A stretch of DNA of 64,000 bases, taken from contig JABELC010000002.1 in the NCBI GenBank assembly GCA_028455995.1, positions 2,728,001 through 2,792,000 on the forward strand, read 5' to 3'. The notes below the pieces were generated by a model. The model worked only from the letters and a program-made list of their open reading frames with translations. It was not told the origin of the DNA and did not search any database. A program made the translations under genes and the position numbers. Each line of letters starts with the position of its first letter. Within the stretch, counting starts at the first letter, position 1. The stretch is from Scleromitrula shiraiana. Taxonomy: Eukaryota > Ascomycota > Leotiomycetes > Helotiales > Sclerotiniaceae. Below, piece after piece: positions 32,431 to 47,211 of this stretch.

Positions 32431-35400
32431 TTTCGGGGAACTTTTCATAATAGACAAACACTGCGTACGCTCGTAAGATATCCGTACACTGGTGTCATTG
32501 ACGAACAGGAACTAGGTGGACTAATCTTTGTACGGTGGATTTTTGGTGGAAGTTCCTCAGCAAACGATGCGGGGATGTTAGGTCTTTCGATCGCTTTCAA
32601 TGCAGATTAGACTCGGCAGGTGACTGATACACCTGTTCATATAGTTTCCAACTCCCAAACAATGTTGATTGAATCGATACAAGTGCACTAACCGGCCGTG
32701 CTACATAGCCGGGAAGGCGAAGCAGAGAGTCAGATCCTAGATTTCACCATCATTGCAAGCGGGTTACATGCTGGCATCGAATATGCCAGGATTAGTGCTC
32801 GCTCTTCGAATACTAAAGTGTAAGCGCATGCATAGCAAGCATCATTGACAGGCATAGCATAGACCACCCCTAGACGCCGAGGAAAAACCCGGTAGGATGT
32901 TTGAAGGATGAACGACCTGGCCAATGATGAACGCAGCGGCTGCTAAGTGAAAGAGGAGATTTTTCGATGAAAGTTATGATGGTATCTATGTGAAGCCATA
33001 GACTCGTGAGTAGGAGAATTCGATTTGTGAGTTCTTATCATCGAGAAAGGCATTATCAATGGAAGATTTCCGACTTGCTGATAAAACTTGAGATAATTAA
33101 TCTACTACCAATAGAATCTGCAATGGTATTCATTAGCCAATAAGATCGTTCGAAAGGATGGAGGTTTATTAGGCCGTATTACAGCGAGAATTTTACTGAA
33201 CGATAGAATGCCGTTTTCTAGGAAAATACTGTCTCTGACACTCGTTATCCATTCCTCCCCATAACCCCTCCAGTTTCATCAGCCACGCACTGCGGGCTCG
33301 GGCCATCTTGCGGACTTAATCGAATTCGTGAATTACGCACAAGGAACAAGGCCAGAATCAGGTCGATGGGAATTTCACAGATCTATTCTGAGCAGTTTCA
33401 TAGCTGCATTATATTTGCTGGTTATTGGATTTGTCGCGTGTGTTTCATTGTTAATTGGATGTATATTAATTTTAGATCCAATCAAAAAGTGTTTATCGCA
33501 TAAACAGGCGCATCAATGAATTGACGAGCTTGAGATAGGGCAGATAAGTGCCCTCCCCGTCCTCATAATGATTTTGGACATTCTAGCCGACGCTATACTT
33601 CTGAGAAGTATGTGCGGTGGTAATAAGCTTAATTGATTTTCTGCACGATAGAGTAAGCAAATACAGAATTAATATACAGTTGCCGCAATGTAACATTGGG
33701 TACAGAATCGGACAGAACACTCTACAATCAATCACCAAATAAATAATTTACTTCTGGCTCATTGAAACCTAGATTTACGCTACCTCATCTCGCACTAGTA
33801 CAAGTACATTCACATACCATCTATAACATGTAGTTCTGGTAGGTCCGGGAAGCAGCCAAGAATAAAAACACATACTTCCATTTTAAGTGCGAGAAGGCCA
33901 ATCATTTGGACCCGCTACCTCACAATTTCTTCGATTCTCTAAACATTCATCTGAAGTTTACAAACTCCCCTCTATCACTGTGTTATCTACAGGATGTAGA
34001 ACCTTATAATTCATATCGTGTACTGGTATATGATGCGACAAAATGTACCCAAAAATAGCTCAACCGCGCGCATGGTTGACACGAGGTCCAAAGTGGGTCA
34101 ATTGAATTGACCATATCGACACCTAGTACCCAGTATCGCAGTATCTACCATCACTTCAGATTTGGCTCGACTTATCATATAATTATTTATCGTCGATTTA
34201 TGATGCTATTTTACAGGAAAATTTATTGTCGTCAGGATTATATGAGGATAGATTGGTTGAGAAGGTTAGACTTTAAACACGAAACCATGAGGTTCGCCGA
34301 TTAGCAACTGTTTACTCATCACCACGCCATCAATACCCAACATCGGACCCCAGCATCCCACATTTCATCGTTTATCCATCATCATGATTCGTCTATTCGC
34401 ATTTGCTCTCTCCTTCTTATCAAATGAAGAAAAACCCCCCAAATAGATATCTTAAGCGAAAGCGAAATCACGACCCAAGATATGGATTATGAATAAGTCA
34501 CGATAAGCAGATATCTACAGGGTAGGCACACGACTTGAATTCGCAGACTTAATATGCGGGGAACAACTATTTTGGCAGATTCAACGTCGGTCGGCTCAGC
34601 CGCCAAGCCACCCGTACCGAAAAAGTTTGTAGGAATCAAATGCTACCCATACCCAAAACCACCTGAGAAGTCGGCCAACTTTTGTGAAACTCGAATCTTC
34701 TTCTTTTTGACAACCTCGCGAGTCGCCTCGAAGGAATTGGGGATTCAAATCTGGATTTGGACTTCTTGAATTTGTATTTTAATTAGTGAAGTCTTCAATA
34801 TTTGAAATTATTCTGAATCTTTGTCTAGAATCCTCATGACTAAGCCATTATATCTTGGGATTCAATGTGATTTGCCATGTAAATTACCGAATCGAGCGAC
34901 CTGTAACATCATGTTACTTACATCACATAACTTCACTCCAGTGAGGCATGTTCTGATGGGAATTCATCCTATAGATCGGGTCTTGGGATTGATGGATTTA
35001 GGAAAAGATTACACCAATTGTTTCAACATTGGAGTCTATACAAAACCATGAAAAGACACAACGATTGAGAATTCCTTTGAAATTTCTAAATCCGCCAAGG
35101 GCTCCTTGTGTCAAATTTGATACCAATGGGTATCATAACACAATTTTAAGTAGCAGGATGATTATTAACCTCAACGGAGAAATGGTTTGATTCAATAGAT
35201 ATAGATTGGGAATTCGCCACTCTATTGGGAGTACAGTATTAGTCGGCATTCACATTCCGCAGTCTAGTTTTATCGCAAATCTGCTCAGCGGATACTGATA
35301 CCTCTGATGAAATACTCTAACAAGTTAAATAACTAACTAGGTAGCAAGATATTTGGCAGTTATATCGAGGTCATCAAATCTTCAAGATTTTGGTCATAGT

Positions 35401-37796
35401 AGAGCGCAACTATGTTACCTGAAACTGAATTGCTTTCTCAATGGAAGAGAGTCTTAATTAGGGGTTAGCAGGAGCCTTGAACTAGCAAGCACTTTCAGAC
35501 AAAGAGAGGAAGTTCCCCATATCATGCCACTTCTCCCTACACTTCAAGCATTGCAGCCAACTGACAAATTTAAGAACAGTTGGGTTTAACATGACACAGA
35601 AATGACAGAAATACATATATTTTCTTCCTTCGACGATTCAGACACTCTCATCAATCTAACGAAACTCTCTCATGTATGCTCTACTTATTTCTTGCTCTGA
35701 GTCTTGCACTCGCACTCATCCCAATTCATCCAAACAGTTTCTTGGGATGCAAAGAAAAAATTCTTGAAACTATCGAACGCTAGAGACTTGAAAGTAACAC
35801 TAATGTTGTGGGCACTTCCCACAAATAAATCTGGACAGATCTCGAAATGTTGTATGTCTGGGGAAAAAAGCACGATTCGTGATAACAAACTTTGGATACT
35901 CGGGTTTTGAAGGAACAAAGGGCTAAAAAAGGGAAACAGCATAGGGGGTATTTAACCATCTGTACTAGCCAACTTTGGAGAGTAAAAAATATGGAGAACT
36001 TCATAGATCGAACACTTGATCAATTGTCATACATGACATTTTCAATATCTCATTGTGATAAACCACCCCTTCTCCTTTCCTCAATATCCAAATTGCCAAT
36101 TCCCCCAATAACAAATAGAAGGTCATCTATTTTCTCACCCCACTCTCGCCACCACACTATTTCCATCTTCTCAATCGTTATCGTCGTCGTGAATATCCAC
36201 CGCCAATACCCAGATACCCAAATCTCCAAAATTGCAGAAGACAAAAATACTTTTCCCCTCAACATCAATATCAATATCAATCCCCAAAGTAAACGAACAA
36301 ACCAACATGTCGTCCAACAAATATGTGGGTAACATCCTGCGCTCGGATTAATAAAAAAACCGTTTTTCATCGGTTATGAAATTGCTTCCTCCACACTGTA
36401 ATACAACAACATCTCAACATTTCCAATTTATTTTCACCACAAAAATTTTACATATCAATGTATTTCAAACACATTAATTTCATATATCTACATTCTGTCC
36501 AGGAAACTCTTCAATCTCATGTATTTTACAACCCAACTTTCATACAAAACCAATTTTCTATATTTTTCCTCGCTCAATAGTGACGTATAGCTTAGTCATC
36601 GCATCGCTAATTTCCCCCTAATTTGGGTTGAAGCTAAATCTCCAATGCAAACTAATTCTACTAAACTAAGCCCAAAAAAATATGAGGCTCTTTGCTATAT
36701 ATCATACTCGTCATAAACTACTTATTAGTGTATTTCAATAAACTCTATTTAGATTCTGAAACGAAGCTTCCAGATCCTCGTGAAGTACCATGTGATTATT
36801 CCAAGGCTTTCCAAACACTAATGGGATATTCCGGCGAAATGGGCCATACCAGCTCTGTCATGTCATATTTTATCGATAAACTGCTCCTCTGCCATCTCAC
36901 TATGTCCCCCTTGTTCCTATTGGAAAGTTGGAAATTGGAGTATCTAGATCAGTGTGAGGAATAGTGCACGGTAATGTTATAATTACTGATATTTGGGGAG
37001 CAAATCGTATGGGAATATGTATTCAAGTCGATGGTACATTCATGTGTATATGCTAATTCAATATAGTGATACTGAGAGTATACTGAAATACTAGAATCTT
37101 CTATCTTGGTATATCTCTAGTAGTACATGATACTAGTATAGTATGCAATACTACCTACACGTGATATGGATATCAATAATATTTATCGAAATATGTATGG
37201 AGATAGAAATATGGATACGTAATACTACATACAGTAAAGCGTATTTAAAAGTCAGGATATGAGAAATACTGTTCTACTCACTGATTCAGCTAGGTATGTA
37301 GGATGATAAAGAGATGAGATCCTGCTTGAGTTTTGTATAGTCAGTCCCAAGAATCAAGCACGGGAAATGGATCATTGGCAAAGAACAGCTATTAAGAAAA
37401 TAAGTATGTACGATTTTTTATATAAAAAAAATGTATGTTTTTTGCTTGTAGCTAAAGCTAAATGCTCTCAATGCTTGCATGCATCCATATAATTTATGGA
37501 TTGTGGTATGTGATAAATGATAACAAGTCAGGAGAAAAGTAAAAACAAAGAAATTAAACGCCAATCCATATCCGCCCTTCCCATGTACGATACTGTACTG
37601 TAATGTAAAAAGTCTTCACACACACCACCCACTGTACGAAGCTATACTATTCTCAATGGCAAACAACCTCCCACTACCCATCATCCAGCCCTAAACTCCT
37701 AACAATTTTCCACGGCACGCATGCTCCACGCATTTCAATTCCCATTCCCTATAAAGAACGCCAAGCTACCATCTGCCACCCAACCAATAGTAAATC
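32431..37796. other. 5.4-kb region without a supportable gene
   Basis: Upstream of the Zn2Cys6 factor and downstream of the HSF-type gene. I checked frames at 33328-33519, 34554-34769, 35685-36370 and 36692-36964; none has a domain, a consistent start or a splice partner. Composition is ordinary, not RIP-like. It could hold non-coding transcripts that sequence alone does not show. Confidence 0.5.
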
Positions 37797-40069
37797 TCAG
37801 ACCTTCCTTCTCCGCTTACTATTAGAACTATTCCCATCTCCATCTCCATCCATAAACGCATCGTGTGTGTCTTCCGGTGTCGCAACTTCACTGCTCTCTG
37901 CCGTCTCCACTATTCTCCCACCATCACCACCATCATTAACCACCCCATCCATACCAACGTCGAAATGACTCTCTCCATATCCACCTCCACCATTATCCAC
38001 ACTATTTCCATCAAAATCACCAAAAGGAAATCCTCCATTCACAGGACTACTTCCATTGTAATAAGCACCCGTCTCCAAAAATTGATCAAGATCCAAATTT
38101 GAAGCCTGTGGGTCGACAGATTCGGCGCCATCAAAATAAGAACCATTCTGAATACCCGGAATACTACCAGAAGGACTTAGAGGTTGAAGAACAGTCGAGA
38201 GATTTTGAATACGGTCTGCCTGCTGATTCTGCATTCGCATCAAATCGTCGATTTCGGCTTGCGTGTATGCAATATCGGCAAGGTCGGGAGGTTGAGGTGC
38301 AGGGCTCACAAGGGCGTTATTGCTACCGGGGGCCGAGGAAGTGCTGGCCATCATGTTAAGCATGTTGCTGCGTTGTTCAGAGGTAAGCGGTGAATTTCCG
38401 TTGGCATTCTCGTAGTGTGAGAGCATATCGGGAAATTCCATGGCATTATCATCTGGTCGGGCTTGTGCATTAGTATTATTAATGAGGTTTAACATGCCCT
38501 GAGGTTCAGATTTAGAGTTCGTAGAGTCACCTGGAGATTCAAACAATTCTTCCACGGTACCGGAACGAGGTGTGGAATATTGGTTTCGGGGGCTGGAAGC
38601 AGCTGGTGATGCAGTGGCTGAACGTCCATTTTCCCGATTTGGTGGGGCCATCAATAATCGCTGTGCTTTTCTCATGCCAGGGCTAGCACTACCTGGAGCC
38701 GGTTGCTGCTGTGGGGTCCCCAGATCTCCAATATCGACCACATTGCCTTGCTGTTGATGCTGACCATCTTGATTCAGTCCATTCTGAAACATCCTAGTGA
38801 TGTTTTCTGCACCTTGTCCATCCAGGCTTCTGTTATACACAGTTGCAAGGAAGGTAAGGATGGCATTGATTGAGCTCTCATGACGTTCGTGGAGACTCTG
38901 AAATGCAACAGCCTGTTGGTATAGCTGATTGTGATCTTTGCGCAAACGTGAAATTGCTTGTGAGATGGCATTTTGCTGCTTCTGGATGTCAGAAATTTGG
39001 TTTTGCACGAGGGCCATTTCTCGTCTTTGGAGAGGTCCGTGAGATTCGGGAGCAGCAGAGATTGCACGAGTCGAACCCATGTTATTAGTGTAATTGCCAG
39101 CCCCAAAAGTCTCATCGACATCTCTAACATCATCATCACTGTCTCCGTCCACCAAATCCTCATTCTTTGCCCTTGATCCCTTCTTCTTTCCTGCTGCTCC
39201 TCCTTTTGGTTTGTTAATGAGCCACAATAAATTAGGATGTCCGCGCTTGAAAAAAGGATTATAGTATTCGCTCGGGCTCTTGTTTTTCCTCTCGCTTGCC
39301 TTCATTGAATTGTCCGAAAGTCCAACTCGTTTGTGAAAGCCGTACATATTAAGTTGTCGAACGAAAGATGCATAATTATTATGTTTAAACAATTCGGGTA
39401 TTAAGGTCTTCGCAAATTCATCTTCATCTAGCACGACAAATGAGTCGCCTCGATCGGACCATCGTATGAGTTCCGTGTTCTTCGATTCATCAAGGAAGCT
39501 GATAGAAAAATAAGTTAGCATACAATAGCTTGGAAAGGCGCGGAAAAGGAAGATTATTACCTGCTTAGTTTCTGCACGAATGGCGGAATTTGTTTGCGCT
39601 TTGATTGGGCATCTCTCTTAGCAATGGCAGCCTTCTCTTCTAGCGCTTCAATATCATCATTCTCTCCAGCCCCGTGTCCATTTTGTGACTCCATTAAAGC
39701 CTCGTCTCCAAACGCTCCCCAAGAATCTCCCGCGCTATCAAAATTCCGCTGTGCTGTCGGTACAAGCTGCCGATTGTTGTTATGTGGTCTGCGAGCTAGT
39801 TGTGTAGAATGAGATGATGCAGCAACAGACTGATCAAATCCGGAAGATACCTGCGGAAGGCTATTTGCACCGAACATCGCGTTTATATTAAAATTTGAAG
39901 ATGGGTCTGTGTAGCTTTGATTGTCGGCACTCCAGCGCAGAAAGTCTGCATTAGGGCGTTGGCTACCTGCATTAAAGGTCTGTTGCATCTGAGGTGCCTG
40001 TATACCAGATGAAGCTCCTGGCGCAGGTCTTTTCCTAGGATTCGCCGCTTGAGGCATATGGTTGTACAT
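37797..40069 (-). CDS. hsf1: Heat-shock-factor-type transcription factor
   Basis: Stress-responsive transcription factor that binds GAA/TTC repeats as a trimer. Exons on the minus strand 40069-39561 and 39498-37797, with a 62-nt intron; 736 residues. The intron splits the DNA-binding domain (about residues 160-268), and the join gives PPFVQKLSSFLDESKN followed by LIRWSDRGDSFVV and FKHNNYASFVRQLNMYGFHK, the recognition-helix region. A coiled-coil oligomerisation segment lies at about 320-395 (REMALVQNQISDIQKQQNAI). The remainder is Gln/Asn/Ser/Pro-rich, as in activation regions. The N-terminal 155 residues are also low complexity. Two ATGs are possible (40069 and 40057); the frame continues upstream without another ATG. 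Hsf1 is preferred over Sfl1 or Skn7 because there is no receiver domain and the recognition region fits Hsf1 better. Confidence 0.9.
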
Positions 40070-43000
40070 TCGTAGATCGTATGGGTATGGGTGCGCGGTC
40101 TTGACTCTTGAACCTATTCGCAATGTGTTGCTGTAGTATGCTTGTTCTGGCTTCGCAAACAATATATGGGTCTGAGGTCGAGGCTGTCTGCAGGTTCCCT
40201 AGCCACTTCGGGCACGCTTATGTGCGACGATAAACTCGATGATATTCCCCAACGTTATGTTCGAAAATAATTTTATGGTTTTGCGATTGAATGTGGGTCG
40301 CGGAGATTCTCGTAAAGGCTCGTGGATATGTAGATTTACTGTACAGAAGGGGATATAATATCGATTTAAATGGGGATCGTACTTCAAAGGTGTAGAAAGA
40401 AGGTACAGATCAATGATGGATGTCTTGAGATGCTTCTATTTGGAATGTTGATTGTTGTCAACAAAGATGTAAGACTAGTATGTGAAAGATTCGTTGTTGA
40501 TATTTGAATATGGTGGGGTTCGGTATGATGCAGAAATGATAATCTTCGTTGTTGCGTTCGTTTCGAAGAGTTCTAAATATTATTATTCTTCTTCTTTTAC
40601 TACAGGAAACTGATACAAATAATAATTTTTTTATGATTTTTGATTATATTTAATTGATTGAGATGATACATAAGAGATATGGAGATATTTATATTTATTT
40701 ATTTGGTGGTGATCTTTTATATAAATTCATTGTAAGCTGGTTACATGATATAAAAATTCAGTTGATAACTTTTGAGCCTACAAAATATCTTATATTGCAG
40801 TACAACACTTACCTACGGCGCGACGGAGGTATATCTTCTCCGGTGATAACTGTGCGAATAATTTTCATGCCTGAGCCGGTCTTTCTTTTTTCCACTGACG
40901 TCCTATATTCGCTTATATATCCAATCATATGTAATCTATTATGACGAGGCTGAGATATGTTTTTGTTCGGGTGTAACCTCACTTCAACTTCATTCTTTAA
41001 CAAGAGAATCAATATCTCAAAATATAAGACTTCATGTTACAATACGAATTCTTTTAGATTCATCTTTTGTTCTTCCTTTTTCCTCTTCTCAAGTAGACTC
41101 ACTTTCATTCTCCAACCAATTTGATCAATACTTAGGATTCATGTTTCTTCACTACTAACTATTATGTATCGTATGGATATCCGTCATCGCGGCTAATCAA
41201 ATTGACCAGTCAGATTACATTCAAGCTAGTTGGGCTCCAGACCAGTACAATTGGTTGCCTTAGAATATTAGCTTCAAATTGAGACTGTTTCTCTGTGACT
41301 GTCTGTCTGCTCAGTCTTTTGTTATAGTTACCAATGATCAATTGGTTTCTTTGAAGTGTTTTGAGAAATAGGTTACAGCTGCTCCTTTTGTAAAGAGGTT
41401 GGCTGATACCTTGAACCATATTGCCAGATTTTATACCTCAAATCATTATATATCTATAATTAGCGGTATTGGAACTATCATTCTATTGTAATCATTTTCA
41501 TCGCATGCATTGTAATCACGAGACTTCATACAGATGAGATGACTATATCTTTTCATTTCTGATTTTACCAATGATTTGTCTTCTGAGCATGGAAATCTAG
41601 TGTATATTGGAGGATGATGGATCAAATCATTTTCTCTGGGGTATCTTGCTAGTGTAGCCTCTAAAGAAACTAATTTAGTTACATACAGAATTGTTATGAG
41701 AGGAAAGCAAGTCTGCTTAGATTTTTCATCCACTACACTATCTTCGAAATTAATGAGATCAATATGATCGGAGTGGCAGTCCATGACTTTGAATTCAGAC
41801 TAGTCTTTTCGAGACTCCCATGTGCAGTGTATAGATATCCTACATGGAAAATAAAACTTTTTATTACAACTTTCTATTCATGTTCTTAACAGACCTAGGA
41901 TTCGGCCAATAAATCCGCGTAAGAAATCCCTAAAACACCAGCAATATAATTTAATACCTATTTGTCAAACTCCTCAAGGAATCGCAAATTCTCATCAGTT
42001 TTGCTCATTTGGTGATTATTGAATGCCTGCAGAAGATTGATCGATGTGTATTGCCTTGCTCTATTTTCTCATATCCCATAGTTTTCATTTCACTCATAAA
42101 GTCTAGCCCAGATAAACCCTGGTGCGGTCTAATTCTTTACATAGTTAAGTTGCCTTGAATGTGAGTCGGATTGAGCGAATGATGGGAATATCAATCTTCA
42201 TACAGCCGACCTTTCCCTACTCACTTTCTTAACTAGTATTTGTAAGAACAGTTTCAGACTGAACTTCTCATGGTAAGATTTTCCTCCAACTATTCCAGTA
42301 ATTCTCTTAATGATGCATTCAAGAAGAGGAAAAAAATCTTAAGACGTTCAAATAGCAACTAGTCTCTGTTTGTTGTACGATATGGGAATCTTATGTATAA
42401 GAAATATATGCAAATTGAGTAGATAGGAGATCTATACATGCCAGTCAACCTCTATAATGACCGAGAATCAATTTTTTTACCAATAATTTGTAATATATGA
42501 TGATGATGAATGGTTCTAATACCACCGAACCCTGAAGTTATTTCGACGAAATTATCGCAGTTGTATTCCATTACTTTTTGCAATTCTGGAAAATGGTGTA
42601 TGCTGACACTTCCGATAGTCCCCTTACTCTGAGTTTCTCTTTCTTAAAAGAAGAAATTTAGAGTTCATATACTTAATCGTGCAATTAAACTCCAAGTCTC
42701 AGATGTTGGTGCTTGCTATTATAGAAGTGACGTATGTACGGTAGAGAACTTCAAGTTTTTAGCTAGAATTGGCCAATCAGACAGCCATTAACGAATCTAA
42801 GAAATCCGTTTCCGTGAGAAGAAGAGAATATACATTAATCAAATCCAATTAATTCGATGAAATAAATAAGAAATGCTTACTTGGAACACGAACTTGTCAT
42901 CATATAGGATATAACAATGATATGCCATGTCCATGGATTGACATTCCAATCTGGAAACGACGACTGAAGTATTCCCTAAGAAAAACCTAACAATAACAGA

Positions 43001-43099
43001 AATCGGAGAATAACATTATATTCTAACCACGGCCATCAATGACATCAAACTAAACATGAATATAAATACCAAGTTTCTATCCCATCAACTCGCAACGAT

Positions 43100-43132
<33 letters not shown>

Positions 43133-43735
43133 TAGCAAAGATCACTTCACTCACCAAGCTATTTGTTAATCTCTGATTTGCACATCCAAAATCTGAATAC
43201 TTCTCCAGCCCCAAATAAAACCCTTGAAATTCAATTCATAAAAATGAGAGAATGATGGTTGTATGAATGTCTGGAAACATTGTGATATATTTTCCACCGC
43301 CAAACTCAAAACTTTGAGTTTGATAACACAGTGTCATGGGTACGCCATAAACTGGCAATTACCAATTTTCCCCATGTAGTTCTATACGATATATCACTCC
43401 ATCATCATTGATCAATATCCATTTACAAGCAAAAACCTCTCGCATTCACCTCCTCTATTCAATCCAGATGACCCAGCGAGGGTCATCAACGACTATCTCA
43501 TGGCTGAATAGGATTACCCACTGCAGGTATGCAAGGAATAGCTGCAAGCCAAATAAAGTAGAAAACCCCCCAAAAGTGAAAGAAGAGTATCCTATCGGAA
43601 GATCGTATTCCTATCATATACTTGCTCATTCATTTAAGAAATTTACCAAGAGAATTGAATGCCTAACTAAAGCAGTATCCGGATCATGGGTTTTGTTCCC
43701 GGTTGGGTGGGTGCTCTTGAGAGAAAGATCCGTGA

Positions 43736-43933
43736 ATGGGTTTTTAACGGAACCAACTGTTGAGATTTGTTGGTTGGAATTGGGATATTTGATCCTTGTG
43801 GTTCTGGAAGTTATACGATATTTTATTTGGGAGGATGGGTTTTGAACGGAGCTAACTGTTGAGATTTGTTGGTTGGAATTGGAATATTTGATTTTTGTGG
43901 TTCTAGAAGTTATACGATATTTATTAGGAGGAT
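43736..43933. repeat. Two-copy tandem duplication, 99-bp period
   Basis: Copies at about 43736-43834 and 43835-43933. Blocks such as CTGTTGAGATTTGTTGGTTG and AGTTATACGATATT recur exactly 99 bases apart, with scattered substitutions between copies. Confidence 0.85.
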
Positions 43934-45058
43934 GGGATGCGATGAGGTTCGGTTGATTGATTGATTGAGAGGAGATGGGGTGGAATGGGATGGGATAGGG
44001 TTTATATGGTGCTTTATGAACTTTTGTACAGTGAATATAGTATATGGGATGCAATAATTTTACCTTAATATATTATCGCTATATACTCATCAGTTTGGAA
44101 TAGCACAGTATCAATTTCTATTCATCTAAATTCCAATGGTCGAGGCCCAGCATATTATACAGTACGTACGCACATACCTCTTGTTTGTTCCTTCTACCGA
44201 ACAGTATTACCCAAACCCTCCTTAAAACCAATCAATACATACAAACGAGAACAATCCCAAAATCACACCGTATTTCCATCATTCACAGCATTCAATCCAC
44301 CATCCATCCCAAATCAAAGCCCCTCACAAATTCCAAAACTCAAAACATCCAGACCATCAAGTCCCCAAAGATAAAATACCCAAGAACCCCTATTCAATCC
44401 ATCAATCGATCATTTATTCATTTTATTAAAAAACCAGAACACCCCCAATTCCACCCAAATCCCTCTGCGGTTCCCACAATGCTTAAGATTGGCTGCGGGG
44501 CAAGCCGATGATCAAACCACCGTAAGTGACATGATGCGATCTGTGTTCAACGATAGTTCTTGGGAACTAACAGGAGCCACGGGAGCCACAAGAATTCTAC
44601 CATCAACTGAGAAAGGATGAAAGAGATCTTCGTCTGATGTTTGATCATATCCCCTCTTCGGCCCTCATATTTAAGTCCCCTATTTTCTCTCTCTCTCTCT
44701 CTCGTTTCTATATATGTATCTAATAAATTTATACATTTATGAGATATTAAAGGAGTCAGTCAGTCCATCAGTCAGTCAATCAGTTAGATGATTTAGTTAC
44801 GTACGGGGTAGTACAATATGCTAGATTATGAATAGAAAGGATTGATGGAAGTATAAGCTTCCATTCCATCCATGTCTTCCATGGACTTTTCTTTTTCTTC
44901 TTTTCCTTTTTTAATTTCCAGAACTTCGAGAGATGCTTTTCTATTGTTCGTTCGGTTCGGAAATCGAGATCGAAAGATGATATGGGTAGTGGATGGAAAT
45001 AGATACCTATATTATCGATGAGTGGGAATTCAGATATACGAGTTTGGTCTGTTCATCA

Positions 45059-45086
45059 ATGGATGGATGGATGGATGGATGGATGG
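45059..45086. repeat. GGAT tetranucleotide array
   Basis: About six tandem ATGG units. A related GAAT array lies at about 45,663-45,690. Confidence 0.85.
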
Positions 45087-47176
45087 GAGGGGGGATTCAA
45101 ATCTAGAGATTGGGACTTGGGTTTTATTGTTTGGATTACGAGTATGGGGTTGGGAAATAATTGTTGTTCGGGTTTGGTTTTAGATATTTGATGAGTATAT
45201 AGATATGTACTATGTAGTGATATATTAGGATAATGGTATTTCATCCCATATACCTACCACACAAGAAGACGGATGTAAATGCTACTCTGCACGTATGTAC
45301 ATAAAAGAAGAAACAAAGGAATCATCCATAGAAGGAATGGATGAATGGATGATCTCCCGTTTGCTTTAGCGATCATCATGTTTTAGCGTACCGTATTTCA
45401 GGGGCCTAAGCCAACCAGCCATATGATGTCCGTGGCCCATCATGATCAGGTTGTTCTGTCATATTGGAAATCACTCCGGATCGGATCTGAGTTACAGTAC
45501 AGTATACTACAGTATCGTACTTTTAAATGCCCAGATGATGTTTGAAGTTTGGAGATCGGATGAATGGATGAATATATGAATGAATGAAGGAGATGGGTAG
45601 TGGTGGGTAGGACGTTAAATCTGTAACTTCTAAATGTAACGGTATCGATCGGAGCCTCTTCATCATGAATGAATGAATGAATGAATGAATTGAGGGCTTT
45701 TTCTGTCCATCACTTGCATTCTTCTTTTGGGGTATTTCCCGCAATACGTACCGATATATCGAACCCGAATCTGGATACCTAGATAGATCTCCGATACCGA
45801 AATCGAGAATAGCAAGATTCCTAGGTAAAATCAAGTAAAGAAAAGTAAAGTAAAGTACAAATCTACGGAAAACACTTCCCTCCCCCCCCCCCCCCCCTCC
45901 CTCGTCGTACTATGCAAATCACCACATAAAACATTGTTTCACGGACCAATGGGGTGGCGATGTATGCAATTGTGATCTTTGGAATTGACCGATGCTGTGG
46001 CGATGGGGTTTGTGATGGGATGGATCTTTTGGGTCTGCTGGTATGTATCGTATATGGTATATCTCGTCACAAAGGTTGGTAAATATCGAATTGAATACAT
46101 ACGTATTGTATCTCGAGGATCTAGGTACATAGTGTGTAAAGGAGGATCAATTCATTCGCATAAAATCTTTCTTTCCAATCAGTCTAATTAACTTGACCCC
46201 CTATTCTTATTCGTATAAATAAATAATTCTAGTTCTATAGGGATTGATTGATTGGTTGCATGTATCGTCTTATTTACCAATCAAGATACGGTGTGACGAG
46301 TTTTGAATCCCCTCCCAAGTTCCCGCTTCCCTAGATACCTGGGTAGAATAGAATAGAATACAATATCTGAGAGATATTCACGGCTCATATATCGCTAGGA
46401 ACTCAATCCTTTTTTTCCCTTACACAATCTAACTTGGACTCAACATGTGAGATTATCGGGATTACTTTATTTTACCTAGGTTGAATGGGGGTTTGGTGGT
46501 ATGGGTTGTCCCAAGGGAAGTAGGCTGGTAGGTATTATTGTGCTCTGTATGCACACAGGTGTGGTATCTCTTTAGTCTAGATATATTATTTAGATATTAT
46601 ATCGGGGGATAGATTTGGAGCGGGAACCGGATCTCTGGATGTTGTTGAACTATATGACAGCCGACATTGATATGTTGAATTATTTGATAAAATCTCTTTC
46701 TCTTGATATAGAAAAGGTGTTTGGATCTTCTACTTGAATTATCTACTTGGAGATATTGATCATTATATTCATCATACATATTCGTGAGACAAGATATCGA
46801 GACAGAAATCAAGGAAATAAGTAACAAGCTGTTGTTTATTTATTAATTGTGATAATGTTTTCTTACAGATATTACTATAATGTCCTCTCTGATTCATTTT
46901 CTATACTATTCAAATACTGTTCAAATACTGTCTACATACGGAGTTGATATCTCTTCTCAAAATTGATTCTAAAAGAAAGGAAGAAAGAGAAGAATAGGCC
47001 TGGAGCTTTCATTGTTCTATGGGGTTACCATAATGGCACAGTTTATTACTCCGATTACACCAAATACTTTTTTCTTCTTTCGCCCTACAATAATAATCAG
47101 ATCTTTCAACACCAGCTAAGCTACCTAGCTAGTAGTAATAATAAGTAGCATAATCTAGAATTATCTGGGGCACCTT

Positions 47177-47211
47177 CGTTATTCGTTCTTCGTTCTTCGT
47201 TCTTCGTTCTT
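47177..47211. repeat. TTCGTTC heptamer array
   Basis: Four to five tandem copies of a 7-base unit. Confidence 0.85.

Noticed and set aside
33328..33519. Short frame with one hydrophobic segment
   Set aside because: Begins with GTG, has no ATG in the open stretch and no splice partner; hydrophobicity alone is not enough.
41210..41784. Minus-strand frames that faintly recall Ty1/copia polyprotein pieces
   Set aside because: No catalytic motif (YVDD-type or RNase H) could be found and no LTRs flank them.
44185..44511. 108-codon plus-strand frame
   Set aside because: Low-complexity Ile/Pro/Lys/Ser composition from simple repeats; no motif.
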